From: Hydractinia symbiolongicarpus
Lineage: Eukaryota; Cnidaria; Hydrozoa; Anthoathecata; Hydractiniidae
Reading direction: 5' to 3'
NCBI RefSeq assembly: GCF_029227915.1
Contig: NC_079877.1
Span: 16,168,851-16,232,850 of the forward strand
Length of the DNA stretch: 64,000 bases
The notes under the pieces: generated by a model
Database searches by the model: none
What the model saw: the letters and a program-made list of their open reading frames with translations, nothing else
Told to the model about the DNA's origin: nothing
In this document: piece after piece, positions 1 through 12,637 of the stretch
Position numbering within the stretch: position 1 is the first letter of the stretch
How the letters are laid out: every line of letters starts with the position of its first letter
Position numbers and translations under genes: made by a program

Positions 1-411
1 TTCAGAAAATCTCCTGTAAAGTAACCAAAATATCCGAGCTGAACCCTAAATGTTTCTTACATAAAACACGTTTTAAGTAAGAGTTCTGCAACAAGTTTCT
101 AGTTTTTCAATAAAACGTGTCTACCTATAAAGTGCTGGGGTTTTGTTAACACCCTTCCGTTTTATTGGTATACTTGTAAATTTATTGAAAGAAAATATTT
201 TTAGAGAGTATTTTTTCAAGACTATATTATGTGGCTTAACATGTTTCTGACGTGGAAACAGGATTGTCAGTACTGTTAAAATTGATAAACTTTGACTATA
301 TATTTTTTGACTATATATTTCCTTGTCTTGATTTGTGATTTCTATGGTGAAAAAATATCTTGTTCCATTTTTCCTAATGTATACAATTTGTTTGGAATGT
401 CTTGTTTTCAG
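1..411. other. Intron DNA, 5' part of ABCG gene
   Basis: AT-rich sequence upstream of the first recognisable ABCG exon, whose acceptor AG is at 410-411. I see no exon here. The exons with the Walker A motif and ABC signature must lie upstream of the window. Confidence 0.6.
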
Positions 412-3400
412 TGGTTTGGACAGTTTGTCTGCCTACCAATGTATCAGTTTGATGAAGACGTTGGCACAAGGTGGTCGAACTGTCATTTGCACCATTCACC
501 AACCTAGTGCGAAGTTGTTTGAAATGTTTGATAAGGTATAGTTGGTGATGTGAATTTTTGTTTTTATTTAATTGAACGTGTTTTTACTGCTGCTGTGCGT
601 CAAAGTATTTCCATCCACAAGATGTAACTTTTTTATCATTTCTGCACGTTCAAAAACCCATGCAGTTTATATGTTTTTTTTATGTTAGTTGTATATTCTC
701 ACCACTGGGAATTGTATCTATCACGGTGGACTGTCAAACTTATTACCATACATGGAAACTCAACAGTTGGTTTGTCCGAAATATCACAACCCTGCCGACT
801 TTAGTAAGATATGTTTTTTGCTTGCTGATTTTTTGAATTATTTTTTTGCAGTAAGCGTAACGATAGGAAAAAGACTGCCCTATTTTTCACTCCCTGATCT
901 TTCATTCCCCGATCATATGTAGCCCCCACCCTTTTTTAAAAAAGGATGTGGAATAGCATGGTACATGCTTACACCCCTGTATGATGCTGGTGTGCTATGG
1001 GTAGAATTATGCAGAGTACCAAAATTTATGAGAAGTTGACTCGAGTACCAAAATTTATGAGAAGTTGACTCATACACCTACTCAGCTTGTGTTTCTTAAC
1101 ATGTGCTGGTGTGATCCTAACAACAAAACAAAAACAGAGTCAGATGATTGTTACTAAATGTGTTTAAAATTTCATCCTTTCTGATTCGTAAATACATTTC
1201 GCGTAAAGAAAAATTGTAAAAAATATCTACTTCATGTCGGCAAACTTTTATGTTATGCGATTACAGCCTCGCTTACATGTACAACAGCTAATTGCGGCAA
1301 GATGATGCGAAGTAAATTCACATTTCACTTCCAATTAAAATAAAGATCACGAACTTTCGTTAACATGTTGGCATTCACGAAATGCTGATTCTTGTAGTTA
1401 ACCTCTTTTGCAGTGAAATCAAACTTTCAGACCCGGAGCTAAAATAAAGGTCAATGTTGCTACATTGGCGATTTACGTGATTAAATAATGTTTTGAAAGT
1501 AAACACCTGATGAAAACTGTTTGTTATAGTTATCGAAGTAGCGTCAGGAGAATACGGTGACATCACACCAGAACTGGTAAAAGCATGGAAGATACAAGAA
1601 AAACGTGAAGAGCTTCAGCGAATGGAAAATGGAGATTTCGGTATGTCTGAAAACGTGGACGCCATGTTGGCACAACAAATGATGGTATCCATGATTCCTG
1701 GGTGCGGCTTTAAAAATAGTACAGACAGTATGGCCAGTACCTCGAGCCAGACTACGCAGGTATAAATTCCGTATCTCTAATATCTGTCGTCGTCATGTTT
1801 CGTGAAAGGTGTGGTCATTTATTTTAACACTAATAATTCTAACCTATGAAAATCAGTCAACATTCATAATTTCATGCACGAAACAAAAGAATTAGAATTA
1901 GAAGTTTTAAAAATATCAAGGAAAAATTTATTCGTTGAAGCCCTGGTGTATTTCTCGCCTAATCTTTCGCAAATTTTGATCTCGTGAAATTTATCTTTTT
2001 TTTTTTTTTTTTCAACCTTAATTAGATCATGTCGCTATGACAAGAGAAAAAACTGCAAATATTTCGATTTGTTGATTAGTGAATTATTTTCATAAACTAG
2101 TATTTAGTTCCGTGGAAAAATCCACTATAGATACCAAATAAAAAAACAGCGAAATTAACCATAAAATTCATTGTTCTTTTCGTGAAAACGTTTTGTTGTT
2201 AATTCCATTCAAGCAGGAATAAATAAATCCAATATGTTTTTCATAAACAATAGACACGTGCTGAAGGGAATAATAAGAATTTAATTACCCGTGACTTGTG
2301 TAATAAAGTTTACATTATTACACAAAGGTTTTTATGAGAACAATAAAGTAAATTAACCGTGACTTTTTTAAACTAAAAATTTTAAATCAATTTGAAAAAG
2401 CACACAAAAGACAATAAATAATAAAAGTTAGCAAAGGTGACATGTTACCGCGGCTGTTTCTTTAGAAAAACAACACATCCACTTTGCCTGTTACAGACAC
2501 ACGGAACTGGCGTATTATTATATAGATACGTTTTTAGTTTCTCCTCATATCTCCACGTTTTTTTTTAGTTCACAGTGCTAAGCAAACGTGCAATGATTTC
2601 AATCGCTCGTGACAAGATGTTTACCCACCTGCGCATTGTGTCTGTCATCTCGGTTGCCGTACTTATTGGTTTGTTATACTTGGGTATTGGTAACGATGGC
2701 AACAAAGTTCACAGCAATGCTGGATGTTTGTTCTTCTCCATGTTGTTTCTTATGTTTATAGCGTTGATGCCAACAGTACTTACATGTAAGTTGATCACTA
2801 CAAAGGAGAGTAAATTCAGCGGACAAGAGCTTTCGCTAAATTTTGGACTTTTAATGGGATTTTATTCCACTCGTAGGGTAGTTTCGGTTTTCGTGGGTTT
2901 TGCGTATGAGGTATACATCAAAAGATAGTGTTTATGTCTTAAAGGAGTTTGATTACTATCCAAATTTATTTATTTTTTCCCCAAAAAATTTTCCTTTCAG
3001 GTGAACCCTAGCGAGCCGAATATCTTTTTTTTGTGTGTGTGTATTTGTTTGTTTGTCTTGTTTACTCATTGTTTATTTCTTTAGTTCCACTAGAGAAGAT
3101 AGTGTTCGTACGAGAACATTTGAACAATTGGTACAGCTTAAAATCGTATTACCTTGCAAAAACCATGTCCGATCTGCCATTTCAGGTGATAATCCAAAAG
3201 CTTGTTTTGCTATCTTTATGATAATAGTGGTTTCATTAAAAACGTTATTTTTTTTATCAAAATGATTTTACACAGTTTTTGGGGGACACTCGGATGGGCG
3301 CATTTTGTTTTGGTTTCCAATGCCAATGGCATTAGTTAGAAGTTTTTAATATGAGCAATTGAGTTCTAAATAAGAATTTTTGTAATTCATGGAGGGAAGA

Positions 3401-4153
3401 GGTTTTGGAGCAAATATCCTTTGAATAATTTTTTTAACGCGAACTAACTATCTTTGTACTTCTTGAATCAGCCTTTAGTTGATAGAACAATACTGTTTCC
3501 GATGTTTTCATTTGTTTTCGTTTTATTTTATTTTTTTAGATCGTGTTGCCGTTTATATACTGTTCGATAGTATACTTTATGACGGACCAGCCAAAGGATG
3601 GTAACCGTTACATCCAATACGTTCTAATTACTATATTAACTTGCTTAGTGGCGCAATCGATTGGGTTTTTATTAGGTGCAGTTGCACCCAATGTTCCAGT
3701 AAGTGGCTTACCTTCCTTCATTTACTTAATCTATGATTACTTTAGGGGTGATATGAGTATTCAAAACTATCGCTTTTTTAGACTGCCGTATTTGTAGCAC
3801 CCGTTACCGGCATTCCCGTACTGCTTTTCAGTGGCTTTTTCGTCAGCTTCGACACTATACCGAAATACATGCAGTGGCTGACCTATATCTCATTTGCTCG
3901 CTATAGTTGGGAAGGAATGCTGGTTGCCATATATGGAAATAACCGTGGAGCATTGGCATGTAAAGATACTGATAAACTTTGTTTCCGTGAGAGCGGAGAT
4001 GTTCTGCACTCGATGGATATTGAGGAAACGGCGCTTCATATTAATCAAGGCAAATTTTATTTCGATTGTGTCGTGTTATCTTTGTTTTTCATCACATTGC
4101 GTTTAATCACATATATGGTGTTACGACATAAAATAAGGACGTCGGCGAAATAG
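412..4153 (+). CDS. ABCG1/ABCG4-like half-transporter, 3' part of gene
   Basis: This is an ABC half-transporter with an N-terminal ATPase domain and a C-terminal six-helix membrane domain; relatives ABCG1/ABCG4 export sterols and other lipids. The visible exons are 412-535, 689-803, 1530-1759, 2569-2785, 3085-3185, 3540-3698 and 3782-4153 (TAG stop), with GT-AG introns and frame preserved at every join. The first exon carries the D-loop (GLDS) and H-loop (TIHQPSAK) of the ATPase. The next exons hold a linker (NPADF...EVASGEYGD). The membrane domain follows, including [33 protein letters not shown] and the C-terminal YMVLRHKIR. These blocks match ABCG1/4 rather than ABCG2 or ABCG5/8. No disabling changes are seen. 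The 5' exons are outside the window, so the start cannot be given. The ABCG1-versus-ABCG4 choice is not made. Confidence 0.93.
1014..1071. repeat. Perfect 29 bp tandem duplication
   Basis: Two identical adjacent 29 bp units (1014-1042 and 1043-1071) beginning gagtaccaaaatttatgaga, in the second visible intron of the ABCG gene. They look like a recent local duplication with no evident function. Confidence 0.9.
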
Positions 4154-5234
4154 ACCGTGATTTAATTGATTGATTTATTTGTCGGCGTTACGTGTGGCTG
4201 CTTCCACAAGGTAATAATTATTACCTACAGTTTAGCGTAAAATGAATTGTGTTACTTTTTTTATTAGATTAAGAACTATAACCACATGAAAAACTTATAT
4301 TCTTGACCAAAAAATTCCCTCTGAAGTCTCGTGATTTTTTTTCATTAAAATCCTCCCCTTTCTCAACGTTTGTGTAATTTTAACCTCCAAATTTGAGTCC
4401 AATTGTTATATTTAACACTTATGAAGTTTGTCGAGTGAAAAAGACGACGTGTCGGTATTTTTTAATATGACGACGTGTGATGACATACGTCAAAAAGTAT
4501 GTACATATAAAAATATCAGCTCTTGACAAAGAGTGAAAAAAATAGATATATGACACACTGGTTTCGGATAATTTTTTTATCATAATATTATATACATTGC
4601 ATATTGAACGACATTCGTTCGATCTTCTGTTGTTTGACAGCTACGTAAAGTACGATAACAACGCTTTTATGCCATTTACGTGTAAAATGTTTTGACGCCG
4701 ACAGTTGTGATTTGACGTGTAAAGAAGTGACGTCACGACGGACATTTTTCTCAGTCTCAGTCGTCAGAACTTGTTACGAAAACTACTTTTAAAAAACTGT
4801 TTATTATTGAGATATCTAGAACGTGAAAAATATAACGTCATCGTACTTTACTTAAAACTTCCTAAATTGTAATTATAAAATTTTAGAATTTCTATTATAT
4901 TTACGCTCCAACTTAGGACCCAGACGCTTTGTTTTTTATGACTAAAATATATTTGCAAAGAAAATGGGTTCAAAGTTGGTCATCAGATTATATTAAACGG
5001 TTAAAAAAAGACATTAACTACTTTCGGAACTTCATTTTTCTGAATTATAGAATTTTAGACGTTTATGGTTTGGCATCTAATTTTTAGCTACTCTAGAACT
5101 TTAACAAATAACGAAAAAATCTGTTTTAATGACATTCAGGAAAACTATTGTTTTTTTCTTCATAGTACGTTTTTATTTTGTTCGTGTTAGCATATAGCGA
5201 ACATGTCTTCGACTTTGATATTTCGTTAGTTTTG
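4154..5234. other. Intergenic, no gene seen
   Basis: AT-rich DNA after the ABCG stop codon. It should contain the 3' untranslated region, but I could not fix a polyadenylation site. No convincing ORF, RNA gene or clear repeat was found. Confidence 0.5.
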
Positions 5235-5515
5235 GAGGCCGTTTACATGAGACCCTAAGTGAACTCGAACCGGTTAAGGTCACTTCGATTCACGGTGTGT
5301 TTTTAAGACTGTTTAAATCAGTTTTTATCACTTCATCCTTGATCGATCAGTGCGCATGCTTGAAATAACGATCTTAAAACACGGCCGTTTTACTGAACAC
5401 CCTGACATTAAATTTCACCATTAGTAAAACATTACATGAAACTTGGTCACTTTTCACCTGATGTGCGGAATTTCGCTTCGCCTGAACTTCACTTCAATCT
5501 CATGCAAACGACCTC
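5235..5515. mobile_element. MITE-like element with imperfect terminal inverted repeats
   Basis: The left end reads gaggccgtttacatgaga and the reverse complement of the right end reads gaggtcgtttgcatgaga, 16 of 18 matching, with looser similarity further in. The 281 bp between has no coding potential. This is the form of a nonautonomous DNA transposon. I could not define a target-site duplication or a superfamily. Confidence 0.6.
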
Positions 5516-6607
5516 TTTTATTTTGACGTGGGTTTATTTGATTTTTGCTTGATCGTAAGAACTGCTTGCTGTATCATCTCTCTTTAGTGTTTTTTTATTT
5601 TTATTTTAAAATCGGCCATCCACGTCACTATAATAAACTCTGGCACAGACTACGTTTTTACATGGGGTTTTAAATAAATATAAAGAATTTACTGCACAAA
5701 AAATATCTACAAAGAAAAAGTGTAATTTGATATCGATTGTTTTTTTTTTCATCGGCGAAGTTGGCACATGGCACGTTTTTTGATCAAGGATGAAACGCGT
5801 ACAAAAAATGCTACAGGCGCTAGGATGGAGGTTGGGAACATAGAGTTGTCCCAAAATGCCTAATCTCGCCTTTTCTGTCGCCTTTAAAAAACAGACAAAG
5901 ACCCCGGAAGCGATGTTGATTTTTATAAATTTAAACATTCGGCGCGCGTGGAAAATTTCTAATGCCGTCATTCGTGCATCGCAGTGAACACAAAATGCTG
6001 CTTTTTGAAAAAAAACAGCGGGAAATTCTTAAAAAGAAAGTTTTAATTTTCTCCGCGTAGGAAGCAACAACGTTTTGTCTGTCCAATCTTGTTCTTGATA
6101 CCAAAATTTAAATTGCCGGCCTCCCATTCTCAACCCTAGAGTTAATTTAATCTCAAAGAGCTCTGGGGAGTAGAATGATCAGCCTTCAAAATGGCGTAAA
6201 TATTAAAAGAGCATAAATTAAAACTTCAAAACCGGTATAAGTTACCACCCTCGTCCCCAGAGCTGAAAATAGTCCCGATATAAACGACCTAGGATGAAGT
6301 TGATAAATAACTGGCTTAATTTGAATAGCGTTATTTTTGAATCCCCAATCACTGTTCATACCAAGAGAATTGAATTGTTAAACACCCTGGAAACGAATTT
6401 GAATGGAATTCGTGCTGGCACGAATAATTTAACTTACGATGTATCCATGGCAACAGTGTGTTGTTACACCTTTTTTTATAAATACAAGGCTGAAATTTCT
6501 TGAAATTTTAAGCAACTAATAAGCAATAAGCCAGCCTCAGATAGACAAGTTAAAAATTAAATTTTTAACCACAATAACGACAAATTAAATATGGCTTTTG
6601 TACTAAA
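5516..6607. other. Intergenic, repeat fragments only
   Basis: No gene is supported. ORFs at 5606-5971 (-) and 6294-6503 (+) have low-complexity composition and no recognisable motif. Sequences at 6158-6176 and 6249-6263 resemble the CTCGTTCCCAG-type MITE ends found near 21-23 kb, but no clean hairpin could be drawn. Confidence 0.4.
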
Positions 6608-6609
6608 TA

Positions 6610-7800
6610 CAGTATACTCTCGATAAGTGGGACACTCAAGGGACCGAACAAAAGTGTACTACTTATCGGGCGTCCTACTTATCCGAATTTCCTTGTAAGT
6701 AGGGTTTTCATACAAAAGCTTAATTTGTCCTAGTTATCGGGAGAATTTTTGTAAAACTTAGCGAACAAGAGGACTTTGAGGCTAAATTCATAAATAAGAA
6801 ATGGTGATAATTGCATTTACTTTTCTATTCCATTCAATATAACATAAGATTACAATACATTAAACAGAAAAAAATTCTGTCAATTTGCTTTGCCTGGAAA
6901 CATCTATTACTTCATTTTCGACAATTCTAGAAACTTTGATCGTAAGTGCTTTCAGTTTGGTCGTGTCAATCATCATGGAGTAGTTCATCAAGGTATAAAT
7001 GGCATCGTGTAATTGAGATGTGGTTGGTTTCTCCAAAGGGCTAGCTCCATCTTGGCCATTATCCTCCTCGTCTTGCATTTCCTCGATCTCATTTCCCAGA
7101 ATATCCGACAAGATCTCTTCATCGGACATCAAACCTTGAGTTACAGGAACTGCGTCATCTTTAGCAGACAAATCTTTGAAATTTTCATCCAATCTGCTCA
7201 GTTAACGGATGGCATCATTCAGCGCGCGAAACGGATCGTCGGATGATAGCGCGTTTTCATCGATCTCAGTAAATCCAGCTTTTTTGAAGCAGTTTTGAAC
7301 AGTATTCTCTGTTACCTCATCCCAAGCCAACACCAGCATCTTCATTGCATCCAACAGAGAAATTTGAGGGAGTTCCTTTTTCTTGTCAATTGCTTCAATC
7401 ATCTTTTGGATCACTTTCACTCTGTACTTTGCTTTCAAAGAACGGATTACTCCTTGGTCCATTGGCTGAAGAACGGAGGTGGTGTTAGGAGGAAGGAAAA
7501 AAATATCAATTGCTTTTAACCCCCCAATTTCTGGATGAGCTGTGCAGTTGTCAATGATGATGGCGATCCTACGATTGTCCTTCTCCAATTTTTCATCAAG
7601 TTCCCTGACCCATTCTTCAAAGAGCGTTGGGTCTATCCAACTCTTCTTCTGGCCACAATAACGGCATGGCAATTGCTTTAAGTTTTTAAAACATCTCGGC
7701 TTATGAGATTTTCCGATCATGAACATAGGGAGTTTTCCCCTTTCATGCTAGCTGCAGCTAGACCAGTCATTCTGATTCGCAAAAACATTTTTTTATTTTT
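6610..7800 (-). mobile_element. Tigger/pogo-like DNA transposon remnant
   Basis: A TA dinucleotide at 6608-6609 is followed by a terminal-repeat-like sequence starting cagtatactctcgataagtg, typical of Tigger/pogo elements that insert at TA. A broken transposase on the minus strand lies inside. I did not find the matching terminal repeat at the far end, so the element appears truncated on the right. Confidence 0.75.
6860..7775 (-). pseudogene. Tigger-type (DDE_1) transposase, broken
   Basis: The minus-strand reading contains the core of a Tigger/Jerky-type transposase: IGKSHKPRCFK, then IIIDNCTAHP and LPPNTTSVLQPMDQGVI. The aspartates of DNC and MDQG are 30 residues apart, consistent with a DD30D active site; the first catalytic aspartate would lie in the missing N-terminal part. 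Breaks: a frameshift near 7728-7735 separates an upstream block (TGLAAASMKG) from the core, and a TAA at about 7202-7204 interrupts the frame. An acidic C-terminal tail follows to 6860. The DNA-binding N-terminus is absent. It cannot encode an active enzyme as it stands. Confidence 0.85.
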
Positions 7801-9072
7801 TACAAGCCAATGAACACCATGGATGTACAGTTCTCTCAGCAGGAAAGAAAATATTCTTTCCTGAGAACGAGGTTAAAAGTAATTGGTTACTTCACTAAGA
7901 ATATTTAAGCAACTAACAAGGCTAAAAGTCTTTAAAAATTGAGCAACAACAAGGTTCGACCAAAAATCGTGTTTTTAACACTCTATAAATTCCTTTCTGT
8001 CAACATGGTCTTAGAACTTTCTCTCCTGTGAATATTAATAATTGACAATAAAATGTTATTGTATTCATTTTTAATATTTTATAAATCTTAGCAACAGTAA
8101 AACATATTTAATTGCAGCTTGGAGAGAAAAATTAAACTTGAAGTAACTGGACAATTTTCAAAAGTAGCAAATCTTTGGTGTTCAAAACGCCAACTTACAG
8201 TTAACTATATAGTTCTTCCAAATATCGATAACAAATCTGTATATAATTGAACTCAAAGGTAAGAGATTATTGTGGTGGTGCTTTTCACAGGAAACACACA
8301 TAAAATCAATTTTTTTTCTCAAAATTATATTTTTTTAAACGCCTTATTGCTACAAAAACTTACTTTATGTGAAAGTCAGTGTGTTTCCCTCTCGCTTAAG
8401 TAGTTGTCGTAGCAAGACATACACACGCAAGATATACATACGCAAGATATACATAGGCATCATGAATCAAAACGATCCTTTGAATTTGTTTCCGTTGCAC
8501 GACAATAAGAACGGTAAGTTGAAAAAAGAAAATTGTTTTTACTTACTGATGAGAATACCTAAACCAAGGTATGGCCCACCATCACGAGGAGTTATTGATT
8601 AGTCCGTGCTAGGACGGGGAGAAAAATTCCAATAACGGTAGAAATCAACTGATGATCTCATTATTCAGTTAGTTTTTTAAAAAGAACGAAACACAAATTG
8701 CCAATATCAACACTTATATATTGGTAGATAACCAGAGCAAACTACAACAACGTGTTCGCTCGAACAAACTGAAACTAAACCAATTTGATTGTTCAATGTA
8801 CGATGGGGAAAGCGAGGGGGAATAACACACTGATTTTCACACACACATTGCCTATATTAAGGCAGAACCTGAACAAGAAACAGAATTTTGTTCACATTCC
8901 ATCCAAATTTGAATAACCTAACAACCCTTAGGGAAGAGGTTATTTTCATGTCAGAGTTTAGATCAATAATCAGTTCACAACATTCTGTCTCTAAATTTTT
9001 TATAAGATAGGATTTTTTTCGTTAGTTATATTCCGTAATCTGGTATCTTAGGTAGGTTACAAATACAAAACG
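7801..9072. other. Intergenic upstream of the first WYDN gene
   Basis: No complete gene is seen. It contains a short tandem repeat at 8418-8458 (cgcaagatatacata-like units) and one isolated ATG-to-splice-donor segment at 8462-8513, listed separately. The promoter of the gene at 9073 should lie at its right end, but no element could be identified with confidence. Confidence 0.4.
8462..8513 (+). other. Possible orphan first coding exon
   Basis: An ATG opens a 17-codon frame (MNQNDPLNLFPLHDNKN) that runs into a near-consensus splice donor, AACG|GTAAGT. No downstream acceptor continuing this frame was recognised before the gene at 9073, which has its own signal peptide. It could be a first exon of an unseen transcript or chance. 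Confidence 0.2.
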
Positions 9073-10585
9073 ATGAGATCAATCGTTTTATTCGCTCAAG
9101 TATTATCAACTGTTTTGGCTCAAAGGTGGCCATGTTGGCCAACAGAATTTAAATGGAGCTACACAGGAAAAGTTGATGGGTACAACTGCACACAAATTAA
9201 TGAGCCTCTGATGCCCCTGCATTACTTTTGGTATGACAACCACTTTTGTGTAAAATCAGGACCTGGTTTGAAGCAGGTTGGAATGAAGTTCAAAAACAGT
9301 GGTAAGTGTTTGTGAGCTAATTCTTGTCGTTTTCGTCCCAGCAAAAAAGATTTTCCTGAGGTTAGGGAGACAAGATCTATTTTTTTAATTCAATGCTGTT
9401 ACAATTTTTATCAAATAATTCTAGCGCAAGGCATAACATTTGACATAATTATGTAATCTGATCGAAACCTGTTTTGACATTAAGGTCGGCGGAAAACAAA
9501 ACTTGTTACTCGTCAAGTAAGCGCTAGCGGCTTTGCCATCAGGCAACAAAACCTTGGAAAGAGAATGATCTTATTGGCTTCATGTACAACTGCCAAGTCA
9601 AACTCATTGATAAATTTGGCAACGCGAGAAAAAACGATTGATTTTGTATCTTGTTATTTCTAACAAAGTAACAAGTCACACAGTCTACCAACCTAAAAAG
9701 TTGCCTCGTGGCTCAAACACTGGTCTTGTTGCACATCAAGGTTTTAGGCAACACCACTTTGTTACCAGTCCTAGCAGTAAGAAGACTGGTTTTGACACAA
9801 GTCTTTTGCGTTCATATGAATGTTACTTTAGAATTATTTTATAATTTTTTCTGCATGTGAATTTCACTTCAGCATCTTCGTTTTTATCATTTTTTCTAGT
9901 GTGATCCAGTCTCAAGCGCTCAAGTCTTTACTTAGTAAGATCTAGAATAAAAAAAACAGGAAAAAGAAAATCAGAAAGAACATAGTAGGAATGATTAAAT
10001 ACAATGCATAGTGATGTGTTTCTTTTAGTTTTTGTCACAGGCAAAAAATTTCGCGATTTTTAAAAAATAAAAATTTGCGGGAATAAATCCGTGATTTAAA
10101 AAAAAATCTTACAGGAGGTAAACTGTCACTGTTAACTAAATTTATCATGTTAAATTACTGCAAAAATTAACTTTTCTTAAAATATACACGTCAAATTTCT
10201 TTTCTACAAACGTTAGCAAATCACATAACCAAAAAAATTCTATCTAGGGCCAGATCCAACCATGCGTTGTGTCAAAGTCAATGAACCTTCAGATCCGCAC
10301 ACGTGGTACGACAACTACATATGTGTACCTAAAGAAACCCCATACGATTTTTCTTGGTCGTATGCTGGTTGCAAAAAGGGCGAATACTGCATCCAGTGGA
10401 ACGAACCTGCTACGTATAAATACACATGGTATGATAACTTTATTTGCCACGACAAATACGGTTCTTGTGACCTTGGAGGATCAGGAAATAAGACATACTG
10501 CAGCAGCGGAAGACTCTCTGGTGGTTGCCTGTTCACAAGTTTGATTATATTGGGTTCAGTGTGGATTTTAGGTTTTATTCTCTAA
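9073..10585 (+). CDS. Secreted WYDN-repeat protein, paralog 1
   Basis: Two exons, 9073-9301 and 10248-10585, joined at a phase-1 intron (GT 9302, AG 10246-10247), predict 188 residues. Residues 1-17 are a hydrophobic signal peptide ending LSTVLAQ. The mature protein has three units of C-x4-EP-x(5-7)-WYDN-x2-C at C39-C59, C84-C102 and C124-C143. Two are preceded by F-x-WSY-x-G (residues 26-32 and 111-117). The C-terminus (about 171-188) is hydrophobic with no charged tail after a small-residue Ser/Gly/Asn stretch, the pattern of a GPI-anchor signal. I recognise no named family. A secreted, surface-anchored, disulfide-bonded protein is the inference, and the ligand is unknown. The paralogs at 25077 and 26725 share intron position and phase. 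Confidence 0.85.
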
Positions 10586-10812
10586 ATGTGTTTAAAGGAG
10601 ACATCTTTTAGTTGACACCGAGGAGGATCTGTACTTTCTTTATTGTTGTGTCAGCAAAATGCGGGCAGTGATTTAGCTTATAATTTTCTATTTCTATCCT
10701 CCTGGGTGACATAACGGTAAATGCATTTACTACCAAATTTCCGAGTCTGTGTAACATTTATTATGTAGCTTACTATAAAATAAACATGTATTTTTCTGGT
10801 AAATGTGTTGTA
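10586..10812. other. 3' flank of WYDN paralog 1
   Basis: Sequence after the stop codon, presumably 3' untranslated region then spacer. No other feature is seen. Confidence 0.4.
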
Positions 10813-11000
10813 CAGTATTCTCTCCAATTAACGGACACTCTAAAAGGCGGACACCTCTGATTAGCGGACACTTTGTCCATGCACCGGCCGTTTCCTGGTC
10901 AAAAAAACTTTCTAAATAGCGGACAATCAATTAGCGGACAATTTTTTTTGGATGAAATGGCAACTATAGGCTTCTTTTCTCTCCAATTAACATTCAAAAA
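10813..11000. mobile_element. Tigger/pogo-like MITE fragment
   Basis: TA at 10811-10812 is followed by cagtattctctccaattaac and several spaced copies of an agcggaca/acggacac word. This is the style of pogo/Tigger terminal regions and resembles the end at 6610. A matching right end was not found, so the right limit is approximate. Confidence 0.5.
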
Positions 11001-11522
11001 TAAAAATAAAATGAATAATTTTAAAAAATTTATTTTAAACACTTTGAAACTTTACAAGAAATGTCGGCTTTTACAGCCTCAATTTTTTTCGTAAGCCAGG
11101 CAATCAACTTTTTTTTTGTCCATAAAACTTATATAAAAATGGTACTTTCAGACTATATCCACTAGCCTAGTTAACTAAGCTTTCTTCTTCGAGTTGATAA
11201 AATGAGTTTCTCTCAAACAAAAGCTTAGACGCGAACGAATTACTCAGCGGAGACCCCGAGTTTAAATTGAATAATGTTAAGCGACTAATCGACTAATCGC
11301 TTCGGAGCCATTTTGTTATATCTGTGAATTGTTAACCAAGCTTAGCCAAATCTGACTCTGGTAAAAATTTCGTAGAATACTATGTTTCTTAGGGTGAGTG
11401 AAACCACTCGCTGGGATATTCGGAATGAAAAGGGCTTTCCCCGATAATAATCACATGGGCAGAGAACAATAGAATTAGCCAATCAAAAAGCGCGGCCAGA
11501 TTTTGGCCGCAGAAAAATCGTT

Positions 11523-11602
11523 GGAGACCCAGCGTAATTTTTCCCACCTTAACTACTCCGATTTCCCGGTGGTAAGAAACATTATTCTGGGTCTCCTGGC
11601 TA
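11523..11602. repeat. Short inverted repeat (ggagacccag)
   Basis: ggagacccagcgtaat at the left pairs with attctgggtctcc at the right, giving an 80 bp hairpin in a stretch more GC-rich than its surroundings. This is probably part of a small MITE whose outer limits I could not set. Confidence 0.5.
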
Positions 11603-11901
11603 CATATCCACCTCCACGATTAACCCTCTTTTCACAAACCTCAGCTGTAATCCAAGTGTTCGGGTCTCTCAAGAACATGAAACATATTTTTTGTTTGTTT
11701 TGTGGCATGTGTCCAACATTGCTTTAGAGAATATAAAATGTATGTTCTAGCGCAGTCGCGTGCGTGCAATGCAGTGACGTCACCGCAAATCCGGTACCAT
11801 CCATCACCATACCAAGCTTAGCCATGCCTATCAGGGTAAAGTCCTTATCATACAGCAATGAGTAGGGGGGGAATTCCCCGAGGGAAATAACCACGTTAGT
11901 A

Positions 11902-12277
11902 TTGACCGTTATGAAATCTTCCGACAATATTAAAATTTATACAATAAAGAGAATGAAATCATACACTGTCAAACAATTACGTGATATTGCAAAAGCTGTG
12001 GACTTAAGGGGTATTATAGGCTACGTAAGGCTGAATTGGTTCAACTACTCAAGAACGTATTGCATTCCAGGAAAATTGGATGAAGGTTGTTGCAGAAAAT
12101 TCTAATATGTTCAGGGACATACCGGACCGGCTCAAAACGCAAGACATGTGCAATAAAGCTGTTGAAAAGTATCCCCCGGTGCTCGAATATGTTTATATCA
12201 GCTGTCAATATAGCTTGAAAAGTATGATCTTTATGATCTTTTTTACTGCCATTGGTCTATCCCTGCCATACTTGTAA
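11902..12277 (+). pseudogene. SAP-like domain protein of the Polinton-like element, broken
   Basis: The first frame has YTVKQLRDIAKAVDLRG and another frame continues with RLRKAELVQLLKNVL. Together these have the helix-extended-helix pattern of a SAP DNA-binding motif, interrupted by a frameshift near 12020-12030. A further frame (12080-12277) continues with KTQDMCNKAVEKYP, a repeat-like motif. SAP-like proteins occur in Polinton-type elements. The family call rests on pattern recognition only. Confidence 0.5.
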
Positions 12278-12349
12278 CCCTAGCATGCGTACAAGAGGAG
12301 GGGAGGAAGAAGTATAACAAGCAGAGAATTCAAGACTTGTGGGAACGTC

Positions 12350-12637
12350 TTGATGACCTACAAGATAATCGTCCTTGTAACTGTGACAAATAAAATAGAA
12401 CAATGTAACGACTGTGAACCCATATTGAATGAATACGACAGGTGCACCTGCAGGCACGTGGCAAGCGGTAAAATGTATAATGACCATATCACGTACAACG
12501 GAGGTGGTTGCGTATGTACCATGACATGCAATTCTCTGAAATCGTTCAAAATATACAATAAACATACTGAAATTTTAAAACGAGCCCGTCAATTCAAAAC
12601 CATTCAACAATTTTGCCTCTACCTTCACGGACATTGA
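12350..12637 (+). pseudogene. Cys-rich ORF in the Polinton-like element
   Basis: A 95-codon frame with paired cysteines and histidines (CNDC, CTCRH, GGGCVCTMTC). The spacing would suit a small zinc-binding fold. It starts without a clear upstream signal and may be a fragment of the neighbouring SAP-like or 12578-13130 protein in a shifted frame. Function is not known. Confidence 0.3.
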
